Shown: positions 1-7,869 of the stretch, in pieces | How positions within the stretch are numbered: position 1 is the stretch's first letter | Layout of the letters: each line of letters starts with the position of its first letter | DNA from: CAYZXK01 sp964482395 | GTDB taxonomy: Bacteria; Planctomycetota; Phycisphaerae; UBA1845; Fen-1342 | Assembly (NCBI GenBank): GCA_964482395.1 | Contig: CAYZXK010000191.1 | Location: forward strand, 1 to 17,764 | Direction: 5' to 3' | DNA: 17,764 nt | Position numbers and translations under genes: made by a program | The notes under the pieces: generated by a model | Databases searched by the model: none | What the model was told of the DNA's origin: nothing | The model's input: only the letters and a program-made list of their open reading frames with translations

Positions 1-2
1 AG

Positions 3-92
3 CGGATCGTGTACGGTCTGGTGGCGTACTACAACGCCAAGTACGCCACGCGGGTCTGCAAAGAATTCCGGGAGGTCCGCGGTGTGGCCTGA
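3..92 (+). CDS. C-terminal fragment of an unidentified protein (5' end outside window)
   Basis: The frame that starts at base 3 is open from the window edge to a TGA at 90-92 and encodes the last 29 residues of a protein. The tail contains YYNAKYATRVCKEF and reads like an ordinary basic, amphipathic C-terminus. The other two forward frames give less natural protein here. Too little is present to name a family. It lies on the same strand as the protease gene that follows, 254 bases downstream, and that gene appears to have its own promoter and ribosome binding site, so co-transcription is not required. Confidence 0.5.
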   Translation, partial: RIVYGLVAYYNAKYATRVCKEFREVRGVA

Positions 93-194
93 AATGCCCT
101 TCTTAACCCGCAACAATTACACACGGGAATTGACGTTACCGGCCTGCCCCAGGAGCAGGTGGGCGGCCGCTGCCACGCGGAACCCGACCGGAAC

Positions 195-200
195 TATAAT
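195..200 (+). promoter_or_regulatory. Possible -10 element upstream of htpX
   Basis: A perfect TATAAT sits in GC-rich surroundings about 147 bases before the htpX start. No convincing -35 hexamer is found 16-18 bases upstream, so the promoter call rests on the -10 box alone. If it is used, the mRNA carries a leader of about 140 nt that contains two small hairpins (230-244 and 302-323). Confidence 0.35.
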
Positions 201-301
201 AGATCGCGCGACTTATGCGAGTCCTGACCACCGGCAAAGCCGGTCCGCCCACCTGGCACGGTACCTGCATCGGCGAGCGGCGGGTAGAATTCCGGCGGCG
301 G

Positions 302-323
302 CCGACCGGAGCGGACCGGTCGG
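302..323 (+). other. 8-bp hairpin in the htpX leader, next to the ribosome binding site
   Basis: CCGACCGG (302-309) and CCGGTCGG (316-323) are perfect reverse complements with a 6-base loop. The stem ends 8 bases before the Shine-Dalgarno sequence at 332-339. No T run follows, so it is not an intrinsic terminator. A smaller perfect stem, ACCGGC/GCCGGT with loop AAA, lies at 230-244. Whether either has a regulatory role is unknown. Confidence 0.4.
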
Positions 324-331
324 TTACGCTG

Positions 332-339
332 AAGGAGGT
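332..339 (+). promoter_or_regulatory. Strong ribosome binding site that fixes the htpX start
   Basis: AAGGAGGT lies 7 bases before the ATG at 347. It is near-ideal in sequence and spacing, and it selects this ATG over the in-frame ATG at 215, which would add 44 arginine-rich residues unlike any HtpX N-terminus. Confidence 0.85.
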
Positions 340-346
340 TACCGCG

Positions 347-1198
347 ATGCGTTGGCTGAACAACGTGAAAACTGCCATGCTGCTGGGGTTCCTCATGGCC
401 CTTTGCATGGCCGTGGGGTACTCGGCCACCGGCGGCAGCCCGCACGGAATGCTCATCGGCTTTCTGTTTGGCGGGCTGGGAAACCTGATCGCCTTTTTCT
501 TTTCAGACAAGATAGCCCTGGCGGTCATGGGGGCCAAGGAGGTGAGCGCGGAAGAGCTGCCGTGGCTTCATGACATGGTGGAGCGGCTGGCGCTGCGGGC
601 CGGGCTGCCGATGCCCCGGATCTACGTCTGCCCGCAACCCGCACCCAACGCTTTCGCCACCGGCCGCGGCCCGCAACACGCGGCCGTGGCCGTTACCCAG
701 GGTCTGCTGCGTAATTTCCCGGCCCATGAGATCGAAGGCGTGCTGGCCCATGAGCTGGCCCACGTGAAACACCGCGATGTGCTGATCAGCACCATCGCAG
801 CGGTCCTGGCCGGGATGATCAGCATGCTGGGGTACATGCTGCTGTATGCCGGCGGCCGGAATCGGGACAACCCGCTCGGATCGATCGGAACACTGGCCAT
901 GATCCTGCTGGCCCCGCTGGCGGCGGGACTGATTCAGGCCGCCATCTCCCGGCAACGCGAGTTCGCAGCCGATTCCTACGGCGGAGAACTGTGCGGCGAC
1001 CCGCTCAAGCTGGCCGCGGCCCTGGTGCGTCTGGAATCGGCCAACCAACGGATCCCAACCCAGACCAACCCGGCCTTCCACAACATGTTCATCGTGGAAC
1101 CGCTGTCGGCCGGCGGAGTCCTGTCCCTGTTCGCTACCCACCCGCCGATCGAAGAGCGAGTTGAGGCCCTCCGGCGGCAGGCCGCCTGCCAAGGCTGA
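347..1198 (+). CDS. htpX: HtpX-type M48 membrane zinc metalloprotease
   Basis: The 283-residue product is close to the usual length of HtpX, an inner-membrane protease that helps degrade misfolded or damaged membrane proteins. Two hydrophobic segments lie at the N-terminus (about 8-26 and 34-53) and two more after the active site (about 145-168 and 180-200). The zinc site is complete: HELAH at 135-139 supplies two histidines and the catalytic Glu136, and Glu205 in REFAAD is the expected third ligand. The N-terminal MRWLNNVKTA is typical of HtpX. The start is chosen by the strong Shine-Dalgarno sequence. The gene stands alone, with about 250 non-coding bases on each side. HtpX is often stress-induced in other bacteria, but nothing here shows how this copy is controlled. 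Confidence 0.93.
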   Translation: MRWLNNVKTAMLLGFLMALCMAVGYSATGGSPHGMLIGFLFGGLGNLIAFFFSDKIALAVMGAKEVSAEELPWLHDMVERLALRAGLPMPRIYVCPQPAPNAFATGRGPQHAAVAVTQGLLRNFPAHEIEGVLAHELAHVKHRDVLISTIAAVLAGMISMLGYMLLYAGGRNRDNPLGSIGTLAMILLAPLAAGLIQAAISRQREFAADSYGGELCGDPLKLAAALVRLESANQRIPTQTNPAFHNMFIVEPLSAGGVLSLFATHPPIEERVEALRRQAACQG

Positions 1199-1248
1199 CG
1201 CCGACGCCTGGATGCGGGTCGGCCTTCCGCCGGGGCGTCTGGGCCAGG

Positions 1249-1276
1249 TTGACCACCCCGCCGATAAAAGTAGAAT
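1249..1276 (+). promoter_or_regulatory. Sigma70-type promoter for the polysaccharide operon
   Basis: TTGACC (1249-1254) and TAGAAT (1271-1276) each match the consensus at five of six positions and are 16 bases apart. Transcription would start near 1283 and give a leader of about 195 nt before the first gene at 1479. It is the best match to consensus between htpX and the operon. Confidence 0.6.
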
Positions 1277-1420
1277 GCGGCCGCGTGGCCTGAGGTTCCC
1301 AGTCTGCGCAGGCCTGACAGTATCAACTGGAGTGGCGAGCCACGCCAGGCTGGGATTGCGCTATGACTCCGGCGGTCGCCGGCGTCGGCAAGTGGGGGGT
1401 GTGGTCGTCGGAACCGCGCA

Positions 1421-1449
1421 CGGCGCGTCCGCACGCGGACGCTGAGCCG
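1421..1449 (+). other. Hairpin in the leader of the polysaccharide operon
   Basis: GCGTCCG (1425-1431) pairs perfectly with CGGACGC (1436-1442) around a CACG loop. CGGC/GCCG just outside adds four pairs with a three-base bulge. There is no T run. It lies about 30 bases before the first start codon. I do not recognise a known riboswitch in the leader. Confidence 0.35.
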
Positions 1450-1478
1450 CACTCACAGGAACAAACGGAAGTCGCGAC

Positions 1479-2864
1479 ATGCCGCCTGCGGTTGCACCAG
1501 TCGCCGGACACGCTTTCCAGCGGTCGCTGGTGCAGTCGTCGTCGGCGACCGGCAAAGTGCGCTACGGACTGGCCCTCATCCTGCTGTGCACTTTTTTTTA
1601 CACGATACCGGTGGTGAAAACACCACTGGGGTACTCCACCTACCCGACCCTGGACGACTTCGCCAGCCTGGCCTTCGTCGCGGTTTCGCTTCCGGCCATC
1701 AACTCGCGGGTGAAGGGACCCGAGTCCCGCATTTTCCGGATCATGTGGCTGGCAATCGTCCTGGCACTGCCGAGCGTCCTGCTGGGCTACTTCCTGATGC
1801 CGGGCGACAGGACCCTGAAGTACGGGCTGCTCTTGACGGTCCACTACTGCAAGGTGTTTCTCGTTTTCGCCAGCGCGACGGTACTGGTCGTGGACGAGCG
1901 CCGCTTCCGGCGGCTACTGGTTGTAGCCTGGCTGGGCAGCATCTTCGTGGGGGGTTGGGCGTTGCTCCAGTACTTTGGGGTTCTCACTCTGTACTCGTGG
2001 GCTGAAGCGTTCGCGGAGAGCGGACCGTGGCTGGGAGGCCTGGAGCAGGCAGAGACGCGAGCTCTGGGCCCGCTTGCGTTCAACCACGCAGTTATCGGCA
2101 ATTACATGGTCATCGCCCTGATGATCTCCTTCATCCTGGTACGCACGGCGCGGGTGGGCAAACCTCTGTTCCAACTGAGCATTCCGTTTTTCGTCCTGGT
2201 GGCGATACTGTCCAAGTCGCGGGCCGGCCTGGCTGGCGTCCTGGTCGGGCTGGTGGTCTACATGGTACTGTCCAAGGTGCGACCTGCTGCCATCGTGGGG
2301 CTGGTTGCCGGGTGCGTGGTGACCTATGTCATCCTCCAATCCTCGCCGGAACTGCATGAAAGGTTCGTGCTGACCAAGGGCGGTAAGACCCTGGTCGACT
2401 ACAGCGCGGGACGACTGGAGGGCTGGGGGCAGGTCCTCGGGCAGATCCTCAGGCGCCCGTACATTCTGTTAACCGGCGTGGGCCTGGGCAACTTCGCGTC
2501 CCTGCACGAGGCCGGCGCTATACTGCTGGTTGCAGCCCACAACAACTACCTGCACTGGCTTACGGAATGCGGCATCGTCGGCCTGACGCTGCCGCTGCTG
2601 GTACTGGCTCGCCTGCTGCGCATTTTCCGCGCCATGACGGCTTGGGACCGATTCCACCGCGAAATCGGGATCGGGCTGTGTTCGCTCGTGGCAGCCCTCC
2701 TCTGGGTGGCGGGGACGCAAGAAAACCTGGTACCTTCCCCGAGCATGGGTCGCGTTCTGGCATACTCCATCTTCCTGTTCGGCGCGGCAGTGGCCCTGTA
2801 CCGGCAGTGGTTCTTGACCCAGACCACGATGTACCCCCGACAACCCCCGGGCCGCCGGCTGTGA
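1479..2864 (+). CDS. O-antigen ligase / Wzy polymerase-like membrane protein
   Basis: The 461-residue product is a polytopic membrane protein with about ten or more hydrophobic segments between residue 28 and residue 443. It has the Wzy_C (WaaL/Wzy) pattern: SKSRAG at 245-250, a large extracytoplasmic loop with GRLEGW at 311-316, LLTGVGLGNF at 330-339, and AHNNYLHWLTECGIVG at 353-368. In this family such proteins polymerise lipid-linked oligosaccharides or ligate them to lipid A or another acceptor. Sequence alone cannot separate polymerase from ligase. The ATG at 1479 follows a weak purine-rich site. The next gene starts 10 bases after the stop, and the flippase and transferases downstream support a glycan-assembly role. 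Confidence 0.85.
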   Translation: MPPAVAPVAGHAFQRSLVQSSSATGKVRYGLALILLCTFFYTIPVVKTPLGYSTYPTLDDFASLAFVAVSLPAINSRVKGPESRIFRIMWLAIVLALPSVLLGYFLMPGDRTLKYGLLLTVHYCKVFLVFASATVLVVDERRFRRLLVVAWLGSIFVGGWALLQYFGVLTLYSWAEAFAESGPWLGGLEQAETRALGPLAFNHAVIGNYMVIALMISFILVRTARVGKPLFQLSIPFFVLVAILSKSRAGLAGVLVGLVVYMVLSKVRPAAIVGLVAGCVVTYVILQSSPELHERFVLTKGGKTLVDYSAGRLEGWGQVLGQILRRPYILLTGVGLGNFASLHEAGAILLVAAHNNYLHWLTECGIVGLTLPLLVLARLLRIFRAMTAWDRFHREIGIGLCSLVAALLWVAGTQENLVPSPSMGRVLAYSIFLFGAAVALYRQWFLTQTTMYPRQPPGRRL

Positions 2865-2874
2865 CGGTGCAGCG

Positions 2875-4023
2875 GTGAGCAAGGGCTCGATCCTACACGT
2901 CGTCACCAGTGTTGAAGTGGGCGGCATCGAAATACTGGTCCGCGACCTAGCCCGACTCCAGCGGGCTGCCGGTTACCAGGTCAACGTATGCTGCATTGGC
3001 GGCTGGGCAGGTGCCCTGGAACAGGACTTTCTGGGCCTGGGCGTGGGAGTCCACCCCACGCGCAGGTGGCGTAGCCCAGGGGGGATACCGCGCTGTGCGG
3101 CGAGCGTGGCCGGAATCCTGCGCCGGACCAGGCCGACCATCGTGCACGTTCACACCGAGGGGATGGCCGCTATCCTGCCGGTGCTCATCGCCCGGGCCCA
3201 CGGGGTGCGCTCGCTCGTGCGAAGCATACACTCCTGCTACCACCACGGCAGCAGTCGTGTTCGGCGGCTGTGGTTCCGACTCGAACTGAGCTTGTCCGTA
3301 GCCCTGGGTACGAGGATTGTTGCCGTCAGCGAAGAGGTGCGACGGTGGGAGTCGCAGCATCTGCGACTGCCCGAGAGTTGGATCACGGTGGTCGAAAACG
3401 GCCTCGATCTGGAGCGTTTCGCAAATGCCTCCGGTCGAGCGGTGGATTTGGCGGCCCTGATCGGCCAAACCGGCCCGCGCCAGCAGTTGTTCCTGGTGCT
3501 TTGCGTCGCCGGCCTGCGCCCGGAGAAGAACCACGCCGTGCTGCTGCGGGCCATGGCTGAGCTGCGCCGGCGCGGCTGTCCACGGGATCCGCACCTTCTG
3601 CTGGCCGGGGCCGGGCAACTGGAAGCCGAACTGCGGCGGCTGGCTCAAGAGCTCGATCTTGAGCGTCACGTTCACTTTCTGGGCCTGCGCCGGGATATAC
3701 CAGAATTGCTGGCGGCGGCGGATGTGTTCGCGATGGCTTCGGACCGCGAAGGGTTGCCCATTTGTGCTGCCGAAGCGATGGCGGCCGGCAAGCCGGTCGT
3801 GGCAACCAATGTGCCCGGTCTGGCCGCCGTCATAGTCGATAATCACACCGGCCTGCTCGTTCCTCCGCGCAACCCCGAGGCGCTGGCGGACGCACTCGAG
3901 CGGCTGGCCCGTGATCCGGACCTTTGCCAGCGCTTGGGGTCGGCCGGGCGAGCCCGAGCGATGCAGCGTTACTCGATACGGGCCTGCGCGGCGGCCTACG
4001 AGCGTCTGTATCAACCACACTGA
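2875..4023 (+). CDS. GT4-family glycosyltransferase
   Basis: The 382-residue product has the two-Rossmann-domain GT-B fold typical of retaining GT4 enzymes, which transfer a sugar from a nucleotide-sugar donor to a lipid-linked acceptor at the inner face of the membrane. The N-terminal domain opens with a strand followed by VGGIEILVRDLA, the usual acceptor-side start. The donor domain has LRPEKN (214-219, with the expected basic residues Arg215 and Lys218) and the EX7E motif EGLPICAAE at 292-300, followed by AMAAGKPVVAT. The start is GTG at 2875, 10 bases after the upstream stop, with no clear ribosome binding site, so translational coupling is likely. Sugar donor and linkage cannot be read from the sequence. 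Confidence 0.88.
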   Translation: MSKGSILHVVTSVEVGGIEILVRDLARLQRAAGYQVNVCCIGGWAGALEQDFLGLGVGVHPTRRWRSPGGIPRCAASVAGILRRTRPTIVHVHTEGMAAILPVLIARAHGVRSLVRSIHSCYHHGSSRVRRLWFRLELSLSVALGTRIVAVSEEVRRWESQHLRLPESWITVVENGLDLERFANASGRAVDLAALIGQTGPRQQLFLVLCVAGLRPEKNHAVLLRAMAELRRRGCPRDPHLLLAGAGQLEAELRRLAQELDLERHVHFLGLRRDIPELLAAADVFAMASDREGLPICAAEAMAAGKPVVATNVPGLAAVIVDNHTGLLVPPRNPEALADALERLARDPDLCQRLGSAGRARAMQRYSIRACAAAYERLYQPH

Positions 4024-4054
4024 CCAGGCAGCGCGGGAGAGAACCTCCATCGAC

Positions 4055-5641
4055 ATGTGCGCAGTCGAGGCAAAATCACCCAGCCAGGCCCGGTCGTTTG
4101 TCACCCTGTTCTTCTTTGCCGCGTTGAACATCGTGGCCGGCGTGGGTGTCGAGCTGGCCAACCTCCGCTACTTCGGAGCCAGCCCGCAGAAGGACGCTTA
4201 CGACATCTCGTATTTCATACCCCACATGCTTATCTACCTGTTCGGGCTGGACATCTGGAAAGGTCTGAGCACCGCCCTGTTCTCGCGCCTTTCCGTCAAT
4301 GAGACCGAGGAACGCTGGCGGGTCTTCAGCAGCATTCTCACAGTTCTGCTCGCTCTGGGTTCGGCGCTGTGTGTCGGCTGCCTGTTTGCCGCCCCATGGA
4401 TCGTGTCCGTGGTGGCCAGCGGCTTCGATCCGGGTCGGGCGACGCTCTGCACCTTCCTGCTACGTCTGAACGTCCCGGTCATCTTGCTGCTCAGCGTGAC
4501 CGGATTCTTCGATAGCGTGCTGGTGGCCCACCACGTCTACGGCTGGTCCAGCCTTTCGCAGGTCATGCTGAAAGCGTCGCAGGTGATCGCGGTGGTGGGG
4601 TGGGCACCGCACTATGGCATCGCGGTCCTTCCGATCGGCACCCTGACGGGCCTTTCGCTGGCCCTGGTGTTTCAGGCGATCCTGCTCTATCGTCGCGGCC
4701 TCAGTTACCATTTCCTATATCTGGACTGGAAGAGCCCGAAGTTGCGCGAGGCTTGCCGGCAAGTGGGCCCGCTATTTCTCTCGGTCGCGGTCGCCCAGGC
4801 GGCCGCGGTCTGCCTCCAAAATGTAGCTTCCCACGGTGACACCGGCACGGTCGCCTGCCTGAACTACGCGGTCAGGTTCGTGGCCATCGTGACCCAGCTC
4901 GTCGTCTCGCCGCTCTGCACCAGTTACGCCCCGCGGATCGCGCGATACGTCGAGCTGCGGGACCAGGTCGGCGCCCGGGCCCTGACCCTGCGATCCGCCA
5001 CCTGGATGACCTACGCCACCTGGACGATTGCGCTGGTCATTGTGCTGGCCTGCGAGCCACTGCTGACGATGCTGGCGTCCTTCAGCAGGTTGACGGCGGC
5101 GGATGTCAGTTTGATCGCCTTCTTCATGCGCATTCTAGCGCTGGTGGGTTGGTGTAAGGGCATCGGTTTGCTTGGGGTCTACCTGGGTCTGGCCAAGGCC
5201 GCAGCCTGGCGCGTGTTCCTGGTGAATTTCGCCGACGCGGTCACGCTCGCCACGACCGTCCTAGTCCTGGCCGCGACGGTAGGCCCGAAGCTGGCCCTGC
5301 CTACAGCCAGCCTGGCGGCGGCAGCGGCCGGGGGGGTGGCGGGGCTGGTGTGGATCCAGACCGGCCAGGGCGGGTTCATCCGCATATTCGCTCGCCGGGT
5401 TTTGGGTTGGGCGTTGCTGATGGGAGCGATCGGTCTGCCGGCCGGCCTGTTTGACTACTGGCTAACTTTGACTGATCGCGCTGGTTTGCCGGTGCTGCGA
5501 TTGGTAATTTCGATCGGCTGGGTTCTGGTGCTGGTACCCTTATCTGGGTTGCTGCTGCGAATGCCTGAATTGCCGCTGGCCTTCAGGAGCATCTGGACCT
5601 GGCTGACGCGGCGTAACGCCCGTCCGGAGCCCCTGGGCTAA
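4055..5641 (+). CDS. MurJ/MviN- or Wzx-like lipid-linked glycan flippase
   Basis: The 528-residue product is hydrophobic throughout, with about 14 predicted spans. Its N-terminal region resembles the MviN/MurJ branch of the MOP superfamily: two hydrophobic stretches flank a segment with SPQKDAYDISYFIPHM at 43-58. Such proteins flip undecaprenyl-linked sugars across the inner membrane. Placement between glycosyltransferases and after a Wzy/ligase gene argues for a Wzx-like role in surface polysaccharide export and not for peptidoglycan precursor flipping. I use ATG 4055, with GGGAGAG some bases upstream. An in-frame ATG at 3911 would overlap the previous gene by over 100 bases and add a tail with no membrane character. 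The gap to the upstream stop is 31 bases. Confidence 0.82.
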   Translation: MCAVEAKSPSQARSFVTLFFFAALNIVAGVGVELANLRYFGASPQKDAYDISYFIPHMLIYLFGLDIWKGLSTALFSRLSVNETEERWRVFSSILTVLLALGSALCVGCLFAAPWIVSVVASGFDPGRATLCTFLLRLNVPVILLLSVTGFFDSVLVAHHVYGWSSLSQVMLKASQVIAVVGWAPHYGIAVLPIGTLTGLSLALVFQAILLYRRGLSYHFLYLDWKSPKLREACRQVGPLFLSVAVAQAAAVCLQNVASHGDTGTVACLNYAVRFVAIVTQLVVSPLCTSYAPRIARYVELRDQVGARALTLRSATWMTYATWTIALVIVLACEPLLTMLASFSRLTAADVSLIAFFMRILALVGWCKGIGLLGVYLGLAKAAAWRVFLVNFADAVTLATTVLVLAATVGPKLALPTASLAAAAAGGVAGLVWIQTGQGGFIRIFARRVLGWALLMGAIGLPAGLFDYWLTLTDRAGLPVLRLVISIGWVLVLVPLSGLLLRMPELPLAFRSIWTWLTRRNARPEPLG

Positions 5642-5670
5642 AACCCCGGCGGCTGGTAGGGTCAAGCTCT

Positions 5671-6864
5671 ATGTGCTCGCCCGCTTCTCTGCCTGCCAAT
5701 GCTTGCAGTGGAGAACACCGCCGGCCGATCCTCTTCTGGGGTATCGTCGTGCATTTCGGAGGAAGCAATCACTCTACTATCCTTCTGGCCCGGCGGCTAC
5801 GCGACCACAACCCGGTCATGATGGTCGATGCGTACGGCAACTGCCGCCCCTACCTGGCCGCCCTGGCAGCCGCCCGACTCGACACCCACGTGCTCAGTCC
5901 GCACCCGGAACGGGGCGTAATTGGGGGCCGGGGCCGGCTGGATCGCCTGCTGCGACTGACCGCTGCGCTACCCGAAATGGCAGAGCTGGTGTGGAGATTC
6001 GGCCGACTTGTTCGCCGGATCCAGCCGCGAGCGGTGGTGGTCAACAGTCTGAAGGCGCTGTTTGTCGCTCGCTACGCCCTCCCGGGCGGCATGCCCATCG
6101 TGTACTTTCTTCGCGGGGACTGCGGACGTCAAAGCTGGTATGCACGCCGATGGCTGCGGAAGGTTGACCTGCTGCTGGCCGTGTCGCAGGCTTCCCTGGC
6201 CTCGGCCGCAGCCTGCCAGCCCGCCCGGAGTGGGGTGGTCTACAACGGCGTCGACCTGGCCGAGGTGGAGAGCTGCGCCGCCGCCCCAGAGCCGGCCTTG
6301 CCCGGAGGGGACGCGTCGCTGCGGCTAGTGTTCCCGGCCAGCCTGATTCCGCTGAAGGGGCAGGACATTGCCGTCCAGGCTGTGGCCCGGCTGCGCCAGG
6401 CCGGGTGGAGGGTCCAACTGTGGCTGGCCGGAGACAAGCCCCGCGGAGCGGGCTCCGGCTTCCCGGCACGCCTGCTACAAATGGTCGAGCGCGAGCGCCT
6501 GGAAGATTACGTCCACTTCATTGGGTGGCACGACAACATCTGCCCGGTGATACGAGCCAGCGATGTGGCCATCCTCACCAGCCGCACGGAGGGAATGCCG
6601 CGCTCCCTCATGGAAGCCATGGCCCTGGCCAAGCCGGTGATCGCGACGCGGGTAGGTGGCATCCCCGAGCTGGTGCGTGACGGCATTGACGGCCTGTTGG
6701 TCGAGCGTGACGACGTGGAGGCCACCAGTGCAGCGATTGCGAAGCTGATGGATGCCGACCTCCGCGCGCTGATGGGGGCTGCCGGCCGGGAGCGAATTAA
6801 GACAAACTTCACACTCGAGCGACAGGCCGAGGAGTTTCTCAGACATCTCGATTCGGTCTGTTGA
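5671..6864 (+). CDS. GT4-family glycosyltransferase
   Basis: The 397-residue product is a second GT-B, GT4-type enzyme. The first domain has HFGGSNHSTILLA (28-40), the glycine-rich start common in this family. The donor domain contains ASLIPLKGQD (223-232), with the lysine that usually contacts the nucleotide phosphates, and the EX7E motif EGMPRSLME at 307-315, followed by AMALAKPVIATRVGGIPEL. The first 18 residues look like a dispensable tail, so a later start is possible, but ATG 5671 lies 29 bases after the flippase stop and fits the operon. It is the last gene of the polysaccharide operon, and 41 bases separate it from the convergent kinase gene. No intrinsic terminator is visible in that gap. 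Confidence 0.85.
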   Translation: MCSPASLPANACSGEHRRPILFWGIVVHFGGSNHSTILLARRLRDHNPVMMVDAYGNCRPYLAALAAARLDTHVLSPHPERGVIGGRGRLDRLLRLTAALPEMAELVWRFGRLVRRIQPRAVVVNSLKALFVARYALPGGMPIVYFLRGDCGRQSWYARRWLRKVDLLLAVSQASLASAAACQPARSGVVYNGVDLAEVESCAAAPEPALPGGDASLRLVFPASLIPLKGQDIAVQAVARLRQAGWRVQLWLAGDKPRGAGSGFPARLLQMVERERLEDYVHFIGWHDNICPVIRASDVAILTSRTEGMPRSLMEAMALAKPVIATRVGGIPELVRDGIDGLLVERDDVEATSAAIAKLMDADLRALMGAAGRERIKTNFTLERQAEEFLRHLDSVC

Positions 6865-6905
6865 TCGAAGAGGACTGCGCCGCTCCGGGGTCGGCCGGCA
6901 GGCCG

Positions 6906-7868
6906 TCAGGCTGCCTGGAAGGCCAAGGCGGCGGCGCCGATCGTGCCTGCGTCAGTCCCCAGCGTGGCTAGGGCGATCCGCGGGGCGTCAGGGGCGATTT
7001 TCCAACTTTGCCGGTCGAAATGCTCCTGAACGCGGTCGAGCAGTTGTCGACCGGCGTTAATCAAGCCGCCTGCAAGCACCACCAGTTCAGGGTTCAAGAC
7101 GTGCTGGAGGTTCACCACGCCCAGCGCGAGGTAATAGCAAGTTTCATCCCAAATTCGGGCCGCGAGGCGGTCGCCGGCCGCCATCGCGGCAATGACGTCA
7201 CGCGCGTCAAAAGGCCGGCCGGCCGCCACCCGCGGGCTGAGGAGCGAGTCGCCACCGGCCTGGACCGCCTCAGCCAGTCGCTCGGCGACCGCATTGGCCG
7301 AAGCATAGCGTTCCAGGCAGCCCCGTTGCCCGCAGGGACAGGGTCGTCCGTCGGGGACGATTATGGTGTGCCCGACTTCACCGGCGTTGTCGAATCGCCC
7401 CCGCCAGAGTCGGCCATCCAGCACCACCCCCCCGCCGATCCCGGTCCCCAGCGTGAGCATGACCATATCCCGCACCTGCCGGCCCGCACCGGCGGTGAAT
7501 TCGCCGAATGCGGCCGCGTTGGCATCGTTTTCCAGCACCACGGGCAGGCCGATCAGCTCCGCCAATCGGTCGCGCATGGGAAAGTGGACGAACCCAGGCA
7601 GATTTGGAGCCTGGTGAATGACACCCTCCTGGCGTGACATCGGCCCCGGGGCTCCCACCCCTACCGCCGCCACCTGTTGGCAGGTCAGGTCGGCTTCCTG
7701 AAGCAACTCGTCGACCAGACCTGCGATCCGTCCCAGAACGTGCTGCGAACCCTGCTCGGCCTGTGTCTCAATCGAGCGTCGGACCAGCAGTCGACCCTGG
7801 CGGTCGCATACGCCGCCTTTGATATTTGTGCCCCCGAGGTCGATCCCGATCGCATAGGTTGGTGTCAT
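6906..7868 (-). CDS. ROK-family sugar kinase, glucokinase-like
   Basis: The 320-residue product has full ROK family length. The phosphate-binding DLGGTN lies at 10-15, the sugar site LENDANAAAFGE at 112-123 carries the presumed catalytic base Asp115, and TLGTGIGGG at 139-147 is the second nucleotide-binding stretch. EVGH at 164-167 and the cysteine signature CPCGQRGCLE at 177-186 supply the structural zinc site (His167, Cys177, Cys179, Cys184). ROK kinases phosphorylate glucose, N-acetylglucosamine or related sugars; the pattern here is closest to glucokinases, but the substrate is not proven. The ATG lies one base after the amidohydrolase stop (TGA-C-ATG) with no clear ribosome binding site, so translation is probably coupled. 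Confidence 0.92.
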   Translation of the reverse strand: MTPTYAIGIDLGGTNIKGGVCDRQGRLLVRRSIETQAEQGSQHVLGRIAGLVDELLQEADLTCQQVAAVGVGAPGPMSRQEGVIHQAPNLPGFVHFPMRDRLAELIGLPVVLENDANAAAFGEFTAGAGRQVRDMVMLTLGTGIGGGVVLDGRLWRGRFDNAGEVGHTIIVPDGRPCPCGQRGCLERYASANAVAERLAEAVQAGGDSLLSPRVAAGRPFDARDVIAAMAAGDRLAARIWDETCYYLALGVVNLQHVLNPELVVLAGGLINAGRQLLDRVQEHFDRQSWKIAPDAPRIALATLGTDAGTIGAAALAFQAA

Positions 7869-7869
7869 G

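Noticed and set aside
215..346. Longer N-terminus for the htpX gene from ATG 215
   Set aside because: The extra 44 residues are arginine-rich and unlike HtpX, and the strong ribosome binding site belongs to ATG 347.
3911..4054. Longer N-terminus for the flippase from ATG 3911
   Set aside because: It would overlap the upstream transferase by over 100 bases and adds a non-membrane tail. ATG 4055 fits the operon spacing.
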